Virus record (IMG/VR): IMGVR_UViG_3300042934_000594
Span: 186,001-250,000 of that record
From: a virus
Length of the DNA: 64,000 nucleotides
Reading direction: 5' to 3' (one strand)
Shown here: piece by piece, positions 36,501-43,442 of the stretch
Numbering within the stretch: position 1 is the first letter of the stretch
Layout of the letters: each line of letters starts with the position of its first letter
Notes under the pieces: generated by a model
What the model saw: only the letters and a program-made list of their open reading frames with translations
What the model was told of the DNA's origin: nothing
The model's database searches: none
Position numbers and translations under genes: made by a program

Positions 36501-38209
36501 ACGCGTCGATTCAAATGGCGCGGGTGGAACAAGGAATGTCTGCCATCGGTAAGGTGGGTGTAGCCAATGCGTTGATTGCCGCGACCAGCGACTACAATGA
36601 CGACAAGGTGTCGGTCTGGAAGGTGCCTAGCATTCTTCTGCCGACTGCGCCTGAGCAGGTGATGTTGGACCTGGCCAAGGCTGACTTGAAGGCATTGCAG
36701 GATGAAGCCGACAAGGTCAAACTCAATACCCCAACCCAATCGGGCGCTGCGCAAAACGCGGCGGCTAATGGTGGGAGTGCGGCCATGGTCGCAGGGGCTG
36801 AGATGGCCGGCAGTAAGTCGGGGGCTGAGTCAGGGGGCTTCCTGAACGGGGTGAACAACTTCGTAGCCGGTGTTGAGGACTCGATCTCCAATGCAGCGTC
36901 CAAGGTAGGGGATTCTATCTCCAGTGCTGCCTCGGGTGCCAAGAACACCGTTAAAGGGTGGTTGGGGATGGACGACAACAAGCCGTCGACACCAGGAGGC
37001 ACCATTGGCGGTGCGGGTAACGTTACGGCGATGGCCAAGGGTAATGGCGGTAGCTGGGAGAGTGTGCCGATGCCAACGGCCAAGACGCGGGCAGGTTGTA
37101 TGCCTTCGTTCTTGAAGATCCAGGACCTGTCGGGGATGGACGCTAACCTGTTGGCCACGTTCGCCTCGATTGAGTCGAACTTCAACTGGGAAGTTAAAGC
37201 CTCGACGTCGTCCGCCACAGGTTGGTTCCAGTTCATCAACGCGACCTGGGACTACATCTTGAAGTTAGCCGGTGGTAAATACGGTTGCCCTCAGGATGAC
37301 GGTGCACGCTCCTTGCGTAAAGACCCACGGATCAACGGTTTGATGGGGGCCGAGTACATTAAGCTCAGTTACGAGACGCTGTCCAAAGGCTTAGGCCGGG
37401 CTCCAACGGACACCGACTTGTACATGGCGCACTTCCTCGGTCCAGGCACAGCGGTGAAGTTCCTGAAAATGGACAAAAACACCGATGCTGTGAACGCCTT
37501 CCCGCAACAGGCAGGTGCCAACAAATCGATCTTCTTCAAGAAGGGTGGTTCGCACAACACCTGTGGAGAGGTCTACGCCATCATGGACGCCAAGGTGGCC
37601 AAGCACCGCGGTGCAGGCGGGACATCGGTGACCAAGCAAGTCTTGCCCGGTGACACCGATCCGGTAGCAGCTGCTGAAGCGCAAGCTAAGGCCACTGCCG
37701 CCAGTGCAGCAGATGGGATTCAGCAGACCCCTGGTTTGCCGAACGCTGCCAACGATCCGTCTGCCGCAGCACCAAACCTCAGCCAAGCCACCAACGCTAC
37801 GGTCAACCCGTTGAATGCCCAAGCCGCTACCGGCACTGCCGGCACGCAAGGCACCTCGGGGGCGCCTAACGCACCGGTGGGTTCAGGTCAGGACGATCCC
37901 ACCCTGCAAGCGTCGCAGAACGCTCAGATGCAACAAGCTCAAGCGCAAGACAAAACGCGCGCGGCGCAAGTCCAAGACCAGCAAGCTGCAAGCAAGTCGG
38001 CCATGGACATTCAAAGCAAGCAGCTTGATGAGCTTGTGGAGATGAAAGGGTATCTGAAGACGATTGCTGACAACATGGGACTGCTCAAACCTTCGGGGAC
38101 GAGTCAGGTTGCACCCGCGTCGTCTGGCAATGCTATAGACAACTCTGCACCGCAGCGTACTGATCGCAGTGTCGGCCAAGGCCGTCCACCGCTTCAGATG
38201 ACTCGCTAA
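30599..38209 (+). CDS. Giant tail protein with lytic transglycosylase domain
   Basis: 2536 residues. In order: a helical N-terminal third; a Gly/Pro linker at about 671-705; helical repeats with MPxVDRxxLLAM motifs to about 860; three copies of a 111-residue unit starting at 1043, 1154 and 1265 (D-x-Y-(L/V)-x-G...); a charged region; hydrophobic segments near 1545-1625; and a lytic transglycosylase domain at about 2170-2310 with catalytic Glu2192 (FASIESNFNW) and ATGWFQFINATW. A Gln/Ala-rich tail follows. It probably cuts peptidoglycan during DNA entry. It diverges from the polymerase genes, as recalled for phiKZ gp181 beside gp180. Confidence 0.85.
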   Translation: MATKKTKPTNKPMKLEPLDLGNLDDFLDDNPNPEIKKGGALRDLRLGFKKGFLEQTKVKTLMRSFLRTGIPDGYSRAFGAIDDAKRTADQIYQDVKQTNAADFDLIAEKAESLLPKLKGRLNDKHYQKIADSIASKREDFKYLARQPRNAAERARMQQMAQRQADEQKIQAELFSESESNADARFQAERAERGIRDKVSSARFNSIAQNMGIIADAASSEKAYRDQIGYTLQRKGVELQFRSYFALRDLVKYAETSLQVNKEAYEAIVRNTGLPDHLKSTSAEMVNFTGKRAAAKYAVDKLPDFLAQFMPQIQANLTGMARQGMSSLGMAMGAGDGMDLGQLKNKKWELLGQGLGALGGNYAKSKVMPFVSRKTKPHLERLSNKYLGGGHDLANYYMNNASSSLQDWTQDYENSVGGKGILQDFLRMVVPQYSLNNQLKEGGYHTIDKQAAFNQLTQRSITEIIPGYLSRLLQEVRMIRTGSDDVERETFDITKGKFTGMKNALKNQQDRIITTQQRTAVSGALNDALSKFDEQGELSPEARAALSERILRDSATNGRFDPGQYANAAGYRHDTAQTTTDELRKFFANKFELDANGKTVRNAANNGKLNQYSDAFLNVRNVTGDPRTEIKRLFGSGNHEMLRELGLVINENGMDRINYDKVWELYRTDVPGGPGGGGPGGGGPGGPGGGPGGPGNGPGGPGGPGDVFDPNNPPPPGSNTIRILRDKVKQAEDAAKRRLGGLRDQAADRGFDRAYLGGLAAKVKGKMPAFNTDAVLDRIRSIKMPDVDRTKLLAMIGGLQLPNMPPVNKQMLTQMLSSVRMPTVDRQALLAMLPDAGQAKLQFAGMTNRFTPRQPLALPHLDALRERGGAMMPSGLPSFNMPGLPGFQMPTFNLQGLPSKASLGEHLSKLGDRLPKVDLDMIRDTASRLPKLDKKELAVYGALGRAKGQEVIKKLLGAGEQGMACIKGLLESGMVTGESMYQVATDPKLVDDVTSQAIALGSSLRSQAQNALGSDPVSKLQLKLAEGKDVVVGKAGAAAEVVNDLYVKGTNELAIRAADLEAGNLIDATSKQVITKLEDIKGTVIDKAGNVRVTAAQLGRGLVDAYGEVKALVPFKGAMAWAGKQYAAAAGAYWTWLAGNFQGKNALMGTQGVQDLYLPGRKEPVLLARDIEAGLYINQETNRPIESLDDITGPVVDQNAQVVLTSADIEKGLYTAQGGKVKLSRFKILSGVIKAGLSPATTLIKAQLWLAKKVATIAIKSVMVLDAYLPGVKEPLLRSSVLKNGGYFYADGRPIRSFDDLRDGVFDERGNELVSAEEIPHLINRDGSKHTAAKRRSLVRKWGKKILTAPFKAVGRGYMKLTKGYYNWLGSKFSGGRKGKAGQPLSPELQAIIAKRGGKGTDPIGTPTDALLANIAQTLDRRLPKEAPTEGSWQQQLAEREALEAQARAKKAAKDPRDPKGKKEKGLLERLAAKLGAGKAAGEEEEGGGIGDINIGEGEEKDKPRSRRDRARDRLRRRKEAKYGRFRKGILRGGRAVMNSGVGRAAGSLGMNAARLGATALLGEGAVAALGTGASMLGGGLASAGGALATGATAIAGILSAPVVLGVLGVAAVGAGAYWLYSRDRDSSGDFREFRLDQYGIGNDSTSRALKILNLEAALEASASKGAEPQLNISAENASKLVDIVGLDMNDPQKLAEFGKWVDLRFKPVFFTYLRAMKTMGLNCKVNELDDKLLPEQKAGFLELVRMSTGADSPYAFTASPFADGDPLTVTAEQVTKHYEELKAKFAKDAPSKDTTKTAETEKSTGAAAVAAGAAAVGATGAVNAAAAASGVPAPSNVIPFVAKGTGPSTGVMGKLTAGTASVTAFTGNKVSALQAIRMRAYGLFGLSVSRVSALMSIEEIVFAGVQTSTGGLSEFTGDQETFLDDAATALGFNIADPASQERVDFINWVQYRFMPVVLTYCSAVKNQDASIQMARVEQGMSAIGKVGVANALIAATSDYNDDKVSVWKVPSILLPTAPEQVMLDLAKADLKALQDEADKVKLNTPTQSGAAQNAAANGGSAAMVAGAEMAGSKSGAESGGFLNGVNNFVAGVEDSISNAASKVGDSISSAASGAKNTVKGWLGMDDNKPSTPGGTIGGAGNVTAMAKGNGGSWESVPMPTAKTRAGCMPSFLKIQDLSGMDANLLATFASIESNFNWEVKASTSSATGWFQFINATWDYILKLAGGKYGCPQDDGARSLRKDPRINGLMGAEYIKLSYETLSKGLGRAPTDTDLYMAHFLGPGTAVKFLKMDKNTDAVNAFPQQAGANKSIFFKKGGSHNTCGEVYAIMDAKVAKHRGAGGTSVTKQVLPGDTDPVAAAEAQAKATAASAADGIQQTPGLPNAANDPSAAAPNLSQATNATVNPLNAQAATGTAGTQGTSGAPNAPVGSGQDDPTLQASQNAQMQQAQAQDKTRAAQVQDQQAASKSAMDIQSKQLDELVEMKGYLKTIADNMGLLKPSGTSQVAPASSGNAIDNSAPQRTDRSVGQGRPPLQMTR

Positions 38210-38217
38210 CTGGCACC

Positions 38218-38240
38218 GGAGTCCCCTTCGTGGGGACTCC
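38218..38240 (+). terminator. Intrinsic terminator
   Basis: Perfect 9-bp stem GGAGTCCCC/GGGGACTCC with a TTCGT loop, followed by TTTATTTTC. It lies nine bases after the stop at 38209. Confidence 0.8.
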
Positions 38241-38260
38241 TTTATTTTCGGGAACTCACT

Positions 38261-40243
38261 ATGGCTACAATCGATCGGGGTCCGATCTGGCTACGGCATG
38301 CGTTTCTGACTCCGACCTCGGAAGACCAGACGCAGTACGGGTCTGAAACCAAACGTCGTTTCGCAACCTCCGCCGCCTTTAAGTTCACCAACACCACGTT
38401 GGGGGGCAACTGGTGTATTAACAACCCACCACAATTTACCCGTTGGGCTGACATTCGCCAACCGGGTCGTGGACGGGATGAATCCAAGGACAGTCGCAAG
38501 TGGGGGATGGGGCGTTACTACTCCGAGGCGATTGATGATCCACGGCAGATGGTGACGATGTCCTTCGGGGTACCGCGCTTCTCCAACTGGTCCAGCTTCT
38601 TTGTTAACTTCTACGACCGTAACTCGGCACTGCTCGCTAACACCGGCCGGGTGAACGATCTGTGGTACAACCTGGGCAACGTCGGGGGCTTTATTGTCTC
38701 CCTGCCGATCCAGCCGATTATCATGGGGGTGATGGGCGTCAGTCGGGTGCTGTCGTTCTTGGGCAAGTCCTCACCCAGCAAATGGATGTACTTTAAACCG
38801 TCGATGCACGTGTACTGGTCCACGGTCAACACCATTGCCAACGAAATGGCGATCAACATGGGACTGATCCCTAAGGTGCTGCCTGAAGCGCAGCGTCCTC
38901 TGGAGGATCCGGGTCAGCGCGTGACGTTGGACGACATCAAGCGTTTCCATGAAATCATCCCAGACATCTTCCGGGCTGAGGGCGGGGTGGACGTCATGTC
39001 GCTCGCCGGTAAGACGCAGCGCATGTCCGACGCCTCTCAGCGCAACTTGCAGGCCATGGCCGATAAGGCCGCAACGCTCGCCGACCTTAAGGCCAGCATT
39101 GAGAAGTACCAGCAAGAAGCGGTGACTGACCCCAACCCGGGGTACTCGGCCAGGCAGTACATGGAGGAGTACATCAAGAACGCCGACACGGTCACCGACG
39201 GTGGGCCTTCCACGGAAAGCTTCTCCAGTTGGAGCGAACTCACCAAGGTCTCGGACTTTATCATTGCGGCGCAGCGCGACGCCATGCAGTTCGTTTCCTT
39301 CCGGGTCAAGCACAATGGGTCCCTGTCCGAATCCTGGAGCAGCACCACCAAAGCTTCTGAGGTGGCGCAGCAGATCAACACCAAAGTCTCGGCAGGCCGG
39401 TCGGTGTCGTTTAACACGATGAACGGTGGGATCGTTCCTGGGATGTCCGATGTTCTGGACAAAGTGCAGTCTTACGCAGCCGGTGCGTTGGACTCGGTGA
39501 ACCTGGGCGGTCTGGCGGTCCTGACGGGTACGGCGTTTATTGACGTGCCTGAGATGTGGGAGTCGGCATCAGCCACCCTGCCTTCGGCCAGCTACACCGT
39601 TACCCTGGACAGCCCGTACGGCAACAAGATCTCTCGGTTCATGAACCTTATGATCCCGATCGCCATGTTGCTTGCAGGAGGGCTACCGTTGTCGGCAGGT
39701 CGGTCGGCTTACACCTCGCCATTCCTGTGCCAGATCTACCACCAAGGGCGTGTACAGCGGCAACTGGGGATCATCGATGAGATCACCCTGACCCGCGGTA
39801 CTGGCAATGTGGGTTGGAACGCTGAACATGATATGCTCGGCGCTGAACTCACCTTCAACGTCAAGGATCTGTCTAGCATCATGCACATGGGTGTCAAAGG
39901 CGGATACGCCTCGGCATCTTGGCTGGGTACAGCGACCCGTGCTGCGGCTGCTACCGTGGGAGAGGCGGTAGGGGGTAGCACCGGTCTGAACACCGCTGTC
40001 GCGCTGACTGATCCATCCGTGTACGACGAATCGAGTCTGTTCAATGATTACATTGCCACGATCACGTCGTTGTCCTTGGCTGACGCCTTCTACGCTGGGA
40101 AGCGCTTGAATGTCAACCTGACCCGTTCCGTGCAAGCTTTCAAATCCTGGCGCAGTCCTTCGAACCTACTGAGTTGGGGCTTGGACGGCGGGACCGCACG
40201 GTTCATCTCGGCATTTGCCAACACCACTGACCGTCTTGAATAG
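38261..40243 (+). CDS. Putative baseplate / tail structural protein, 660 aa
   Basis: 660 residues. The N-terminal part holds hydrophobic stretches (FIVSLPIQPIIMGVMGV) and the central part is helical. The C-terminal region reads DSPYGNKISRFMN...PFLCQIYHQGRVQRQLGIIDE...NVKDLSSIMHMG, a pattern I associate with baseplate or tail-tube-associated proteins of large contractile phages. No enzyme motif. It follows the transglycosylase tail protein across a terminator and likely belongs to the same assembly. A GGGAAC site precedes ATG. Confidence 0.65.
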   Translation: MATIDRGPIWLRHAFLTPTSEDQTQYGSETKRRFATSAAFKFTNTTLGGNWCINNPPQFTRWADIRQPGRGRDESKDSRKWGMGRYYSEAIDDPRQMVTMSFGVPRFSNWSSFFVNFYDRNSALLANTGRVNDLWYNLGNVGGFIVSLPIQPIIMGVMGVSRVLSFLGKSSPSKWMYFKPSMHVYWSTVNTIANEMAINMGLIPKVLPEAQRPLEDPGQRVTLDDIKRFHEIIPDIFRAEGGVDVMSLAGKTQRMSDASQRNLQAMADKAATLADLKASIEKYQQEAVTDPNPGYSARQYMEEYIKNADTVTDGGPSTESFSSWSELTKVSDFIIAAQRDAMQFVSFRVKHNGSLSESWSSTTKASEVAQQINTKVSAGRSVSFNTMNGGIVPGMSDVLDKVQSYAAGALDSVNLGGLAVLTGTAFIDVPEMWESASATLPSASYTVTLDSPYGNKISRFMNLMIPIAMLLAGGLPLSAGRSAYTSPFLCQIYHQGRVQRQLGIIDEITLTRGTGNVGWNAEHDMLGAELTFNVKDLSSIMHMGVKGGYASASWLGTATRAAAATVGEAVGGSTGLNTAVALTDPSVYDESSLFNDYIATITSLSLADAFYAGKRLNVNLTRSVQAFKSWRSPSNLLSWGLDGGTARFISAFANTTDRLE

Positions 40244-40253
40244 GTGCATCACT

Positions 40254-40508
40254 ATGCAGTTCAAACAACGCCTCAAAGCTTTCCTCGTGCGCACCCTGCT
40301 GGGGGTGCTCGTGGGTCGCCAAAACACGCCACGTCTGCTGGCGTACGTTGAAGATGCCCAAGCCATTGGCAAGGGTAACATCATCATCAAACGCGCTCAC
40401 GTGCACAAATCCATCAAGGAAACCGTGGGTTCGGACTTGAGCAAAAGTGAGTTGAACTTGGCCGTAGAACTGGCGGTGCAATTGGACCGTTTGATCTACC
40501 AAAAATAA
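40254..40508 (+). CDS. Small basic protein, 84 aa
   Basis: 84 residues from ATG at 40254, just after the 660-residue gene, with TAGGTG as ribosome site. Strongly basic N-terminus with one hydrophobic patch, then a helical leucine-rich C-terminus. It could be a structural accessory or an assembly factor. No family is recognised. An AT-rich terminator follows. Confidence 0.6.
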   Translation: MQFKQRLKAFLVRTLLGVLVGRQNTPRLLAYVEDAQAIGKGNIIIKRAHVHKSIKETVGSDLSKSELNLAVELAVQLDRLIYQK

Positions 40509-40516
40509 CTGCTCGG

Positions 40517-40550
40517 AATAAGGTATAGGTCTTAGGATCTGTACCTTATT
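40517..40550. terminator. AT-rich bidirectional terminator
   Basis: Perfect 9-bp stem AATAAGGTA/TACCTTATT with a 16-base loop, followed by TTTTG on the plus strand. It marks the boundary between the tail genes and the accessory block, and unlike the other hairpins it is AT-rich. Confidence 0.7.
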
Positions 40551-40574
40551 TTTGTCCGCCCGGAGGTTAGGGAC

Positions 40575-40895
40575 TTGGATATCGAACTGACAGCACGCGA
40601 ACCGGTACAGTTGCCCAAGCGTGTGAAGCTCACTGAGGTGCAGGTGGTGGACGTGGTCACTGAAAGCGGTCGCTCATTGTTGACCGAACTGACAGTGGTC
40701 GAATCTAAGAAGGCTGTGCACAAGGACGACCCACGCACGGCATTGTTTCTTCGCGCGCAGACGGATGACAATGGTCCTTTTACGCGTACTTACGCTATGA
40801 TCTTGATGGACCGGAAGAAAGGGACAATTGAATTGAGCATTGCCCCAGATTACTTCCATCAGTCCATGATCGCAAAGTTGCACATCAATTCATAG
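40575..40895 (+). CDS. Hypothetical protein, 106 aa
   Basis: 106 residues. I see only a TTG start at 40575, preceded by GGAGGTTAGGG; no ATG or GTG is close. Beta-rich with conserved-looking charged loops and no signal peptide. First gene of the accessory block after the AT-rich terminator. Unknown function. Confidence 0.6.
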   Translation: MDIELTAREPVQLPKRVKLTEVQVVDVVTESGRSLLTELTVVESKKAVHKDDPRTALFLRAQTDDNGPFTRTYAMILMDRKKGTIELSIAPDYFHQSMIAKLHINS

Positions 40896-40922
40896 CTACC
40901 CTGACTTGGTCCTGAGGCATGT

Positions 40923-41288
40923 ATGGAAGTCAATCTCCCGTTCTTTGAAGGCGCCCGTGTGGCGATGCCCGATAACATCATCGACGCTGTTTCCTTAAAG
41001 GAGGCAGTCAACGGTGAGGGGCTGTCCCTTAAAGAGCTGTTGTTGGATAAAAAGGATTACGGTTTCTACCACGAGAAGAACCACATTCGTCCGCAAGACA
41101 ACGTACAGGCGTATTCGCTGTACGGCAAGGTACCCGCTGACCGTCGGGCCAAGCATTCGTTAATGGCCTACATCCACTTTGACTTAAAAACCCGCATGAT
41201 CACACTCAACAACGTCAACCCCCTGCTAGCGCGAGGACGACTGTTGTTGCGTTTGGACCTGCGTCGTCGTGAGGCTCTTTCCGCATGA
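40923..41288 (+). CDS. Hypothetical protein, 121 aa
   Basis: 121 residues, with TGAGG before ATG. A polar N-terminal part and a basic C-terminal end (LLLRLDLRRREALSA). Its stop overlaps the next start (ATGA), so it is coupled to the following two genes. No known motif. Confidence 0.65.
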   Translation: MEVNLPFFEGARVAMPDNIIDAVSLKEAVNGEGLSLKELLLDKKDYGFYHEKNHIRPQDNVQAYSLYGKVPADRRAKHSLMAYIHFDLKTRMITLNNVNPLLARGRLLLRLDLRRREALSA

Positions 41289-41638
41289 TACATGAACAAC
41301 CCATCTTGACCAGTTTTAAGGACTTTGATTTGCTGGCTGCTGCTGGCCGTACGGACCTGTTGGCTGCCGAGGGCAAGAACATTATCACCGGCCTTGGGTG
41401 GGGTGGGTTGTTCTTAAACGGCGTGCCTCACCCGGAAGATGCCAAGACCACCGTCCAGCCGTCGGTGGTGCCTGATCACGACCCAGACCTGGCCGTCATT
41501 GAAGTTGAACACCTGACCATCACCGTGAGCATGCGGTCTGGACGCTGCACGGTGGAGGATGCCCTTAACCGCCCTACTGACCAGGCCCCCTTTGGGATCT
41601 TGCGCCTGCGTCTGCCTGATCGAGGAATGCCCCTGTGA
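41285..41638 (+). CDS. Hypothetical protein, 117 aa
   Basis: 117 residues, ATGA overlap with the gene before and GTGA overlap with the Tad1-like gene after, so the three are translated as a set. Mixed alpha/beta with a Gly-rich turn (GLGWGGLFLNG) and a beta-rich second half. Unknown; the coupling makes it a candidate partner of the Tad1-like protein. Confidence 0.65.
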   Translation: MIHEQPILTSFKDFDLLAAAGRTDLLAAEGKNIITGLGWGGLFLNGVPHPEDAKTTVQPSVVPDHDPDLAVIEVEHLTITVSMRSGRCTVEDALNRPTDQAPFGILRLRLPDRGMPL

Positions 41639-42117
41639 CCCGCGTACTGAGTCAATACTTTGCCCGCTTGCAAATCTCCCAGGAGGCGTCTGTTGAAGGC
41701 GCCCCATTGGGCGACCCTGGTGACAGTGTCGAGTTGTCGTTGCCACCTTTGAACGAACACTCCAAGAACCTGAGCATCGTGGCCTCTGGGGCCAATGAGA
41801 CCACAGGTGCCCATCATCGCTACGACATCGCCAACTTCGATGCCAGTACCAACCCGGCCTACCGCGACTCTGACACCGCTAACCTGCTGACGATTCTGTT
41901 CCAGCAAGGGCCCGTACCGGACGTCGGCATCAACGGCGTCACCCCAGAAGCGGTACTGGTGTGTCTGCTGCATCTGTTTGAAGGGTATCAGACCAGTAAG
42001 TTTGCCTGCCCTGAGAACGAGGAGGCCATCAAAGGTTTCCAGGCCTCGCTCGATGCCATTCGCTCACGCACAGCGTCGCGGATTGAACGAGGCGTTGAAG
42101 GTACTCATCAAGCGTAA
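41635..42117 (+). CDS. Tad1/Acb2-hairpin-like protein (candidate anti-defence sponge)
   Basis: 160 residues from a GTG overlapping the preceding stop. An N-terminal beta-rich part (about 1-75) is followed by LLTILFQQGPVPDVGINGV, a helix, FEGYQTSKFACPENEEAI, a second helix, and the ending RTASRIERGVEGTHQA. This order (FQxGP...xGxNG...FQ...xFxCxEN...RxxRGVEGTH) is one I associate with phage proteins carrying the Acb2/Tad1 helical hairpin. Tad1 and Acb2 bind the nucleotide signals of Thoeris and CBASS defence and keep them from their effectors. The family match is from memory; ligand and activity are inference. Confidence 0.6.
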   Translation: MTRVLSQYFARLQISQEASVEGAPLGDPGDSVELSLPPLNEHSKNLSIVASGANETTGAHHRYDIANFDASTNPAYRDSDTANLLTILFQQGPVPDVGINGVTPEAVLVCLLHLFEGYQTSKFACPENEEAIKGFQASLDAIRSRTASRIERGVEGTHQA

Positions 42118-42128
42118 GAGGTGACGGG

Positions 42129-42347
42129 ATGACTGGTAACTACGAATTGATTCAACACTGGTTGGGTACTGAGGCCGCTCATCGATTGGCCAATGCCAAC
42201 CCTGATGCCGCCGCAGAGCGCTTTGCGCCCAGTTCAGTGGTCAGTGGTAACCCACGGTTGTTCTGTCGCCCTGACGGGGCTCAGCGCACTGTGGTGGAAT
42301 TGCTTGAAGTTCTGCAAGCCCGCACCTGTGACTGTAAGCTGCATTAA
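42129..42347 (+). CDS. Small hypothetical protein, 72 aa
   Basis: 72 residues with AGAGGTGACGGG before ATG, 11 bases after the Tad1-like gene. Ala- and Asn-rich middle, and a C-terminal end with two close cysteines (TCDCKLH). Last gene of the unit; promoter-like and terminator elements follow. Confidence 0.6.
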   Translation: MTGNYELIQHWLGTEAAHRLANANPDAAAERFAPSSVVSGNPRLFCRPDGAQRTVVELLEVLQARTCDCKLH

Positions 42348-42352
42348 CTCGT

Positions 42353-42373
42353 AGACCTATATCACCCTTGTGT
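42353..42373 (+). promoter_or_regulatory. Candidate phage promoter (CTATAT element)
   Basis: AGACCTATATCACCCTTGTGT, a variant of the repeated element with CCTTGTGT where others have CTCAGGTGT. It starts six bases after the stop at 42347, and a hairpin follows within a few bases. Confidence 0.5.
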
Positions 42374-42376
42374 AAG

Positions 42377-42394
42377 CGCAGTCTTCGGACTGCG
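42377..42394 (+). terminator. Hairpin followed by TATGCCC
   Basis: Perfect 7-bp stem CGCAGTC/GACTGCG with a TTCG loop, followed by TTTATGCCC. It probably ends the unit of the Tad1-like gene and lies between two promoter candidates. Confidence 0.65.
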
Positions 42395-42415
42395 TTTATG
42401 CCCATTCCAACAAAT

Positions 42416-42439
42416 CTGAAAGCTATATCACTCAGGTGT
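42416..42439 (+). promoter_or_regulatory. Candidate phage promoter (CTATAT-CTCAGGTGT element)
   Basis: CTGAAAG followed by CTATATCACTCAGGTGT, almost the same as the copies at 15975 and 47466. It lies 143-166 bases before the gene at 42582. Confidence 0.6.
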
Positions 42440-42499
42440 ATCAGAGCAATCTGATTCAGGAAATACCCAGCAGCTAAACCCTGTGAGGAATAGCCGGCG

Positions 42500-42595
42500 A
42501 TGAGCCTGACTATATCACCTACCCTATCTAACCTTCAGACAGTTAGGTCGGCGACCCCAGAATCAAGAACTGTGGTGATCTATGCACGTCCCTGA
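42500..42595 (+). CDS. Possible small ORF, 31 aa
   Basis: A 31-codon frame beginning MSLTISPTLS, ending 14 bases inside the next gene. GAGGAA lies about 12 bases before ATG. The overlap with the next start would allow translational coupling, but size and lack of homology leave it uncertain. It could equally be a leader region without a product. Confidence 0.25.
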   Translation: MSLTISPTLSNLQTVRSATPESRTVVIYARP

Positions 42596-43379
42596 ACCGG
42601 CAACACCTTTAACCCCGAATAAGATCGACCCCATTGTGGTGGATGACAGCACTCGACACATGCGAAGGTTTCGCTGGGTTGAAGTGAACCTGCCTGACCT
42701 GGTCGACGATTTGGTGGGTGAGGCCCTGGAGAATTCCACCTACGGTTACACCCGGCAACAAGCTGAAGCGGCGATCCACGAATGGTTCGACGCCCACCAG
42801 GTTCCCCATGAAGGACTCGTCCCGGACCTGGAAGCACTCTGCATCGAGTCCTTACACACCGAGTTATCCATACGCAAGCGTTACACTGACGCGGCGTCCC
42901 CACCTGAAACAAGTGAGACTCTCATGGCTGACAAAGATAAAGCAAAAGTGGTTGAATTGAAATCCCGCGAATTCATCGAAAAGCACAGCCTGGCTGAAAA
43001 GGTGCTGCTGGCCGACAACAACATCGTGACCCTGCCGGAAGACTACCGTGCGGCGATCCTGGCTTCCGAGCAAGGCATCACCGTCGAGGAAGTCAAGAAG
43101 CAGCAGAAGATCGAGCAGCGCGTTGACCAGTCCCTGCTGGCAGCCACCACCCTGCTGTCCGGTGAACTGGCCAAGAGCAAGTTCGTCGCTGACCCTGAAG
43201 CTCGCGAAGTGGCCTTCAGCTACGAAGTCGGCCCACACGCCAAAGCCTCCGGCGTCTTCACCCGCAATGACGACGGCACCGTCGCCATCGTCAATGCCGT
43301 AGAACACCGTTTCCAGACGGCCGAGATGAACCGCGTCTACGGTCACCTGAACGACCTGTTCGCCAACGTCAACTCGTAA
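42582..43379 (+). CDS. Hypothetical protein, 265 aa (two-part)
   Basis: One open frame of 265 residues. An N-terminal part (1 to about 105) contains helices, and a second part begins at an internal ATG (residue 114, position 42924) as MADKDKAKVVELK. The second part shows markedly stronger codon preference for C-ending codons than the first, so two products, full length and short, or a fused gene are possible. The ribosome site is GGTGAT for 42582 and weak for 42924. The C-terminal domain has a helical bundle then a beta-rich end. No family is recognised. Confidence 0.55.
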   Translation: MHVPEPATPLTPNKIDPIVVDDSTRHMRRFRWVEVNLPDLVDDLVGEALENSTYGYTRQQAEAAIHEWFDAHQVPHEGLVPDLEALCIESLHTELSIRKRYTDAASPPETSETLMADKDKAKVVELKSREFIEKHSLAEKVLLADNNIVTLPEDYRAAILASEQGITVEEVKKQQKIEQRVDQSLLAATTLLSGELAKSKFVADPEAREVAFSYEVGPHAKASGVFTRNDDGTVAIVNAVEHRFQTAEMNRVYGHLNDLFANVNS

Positions 43380-43390
43380 CACCCCCGGTG

Positions 43391-43408
43391 CCCCTGCTTC
43401 GGCAGGGG
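43391..43408 (+). terminator. Hairpin terminator
   Basis: Perfect 7-bp stem CCCCTGC/GCAGGGG with a TTCG loop, 12 bases after the stop at 43379. T-rich sequence (CCTTTTCTTTTTC) follows about 11 bases later. Confidence 0.65.
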
Positions 43409-43442
43409 TTACCATCCACCTTTTCTTTTTCGAGATTGCACA

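Noticed and set aside
42506-42521. Third CTATAT-like element (GACTATATCACCTACC)
   Set aside because: Lacks the prefix and the CAGGTGT part and lies in a possible small ORF.
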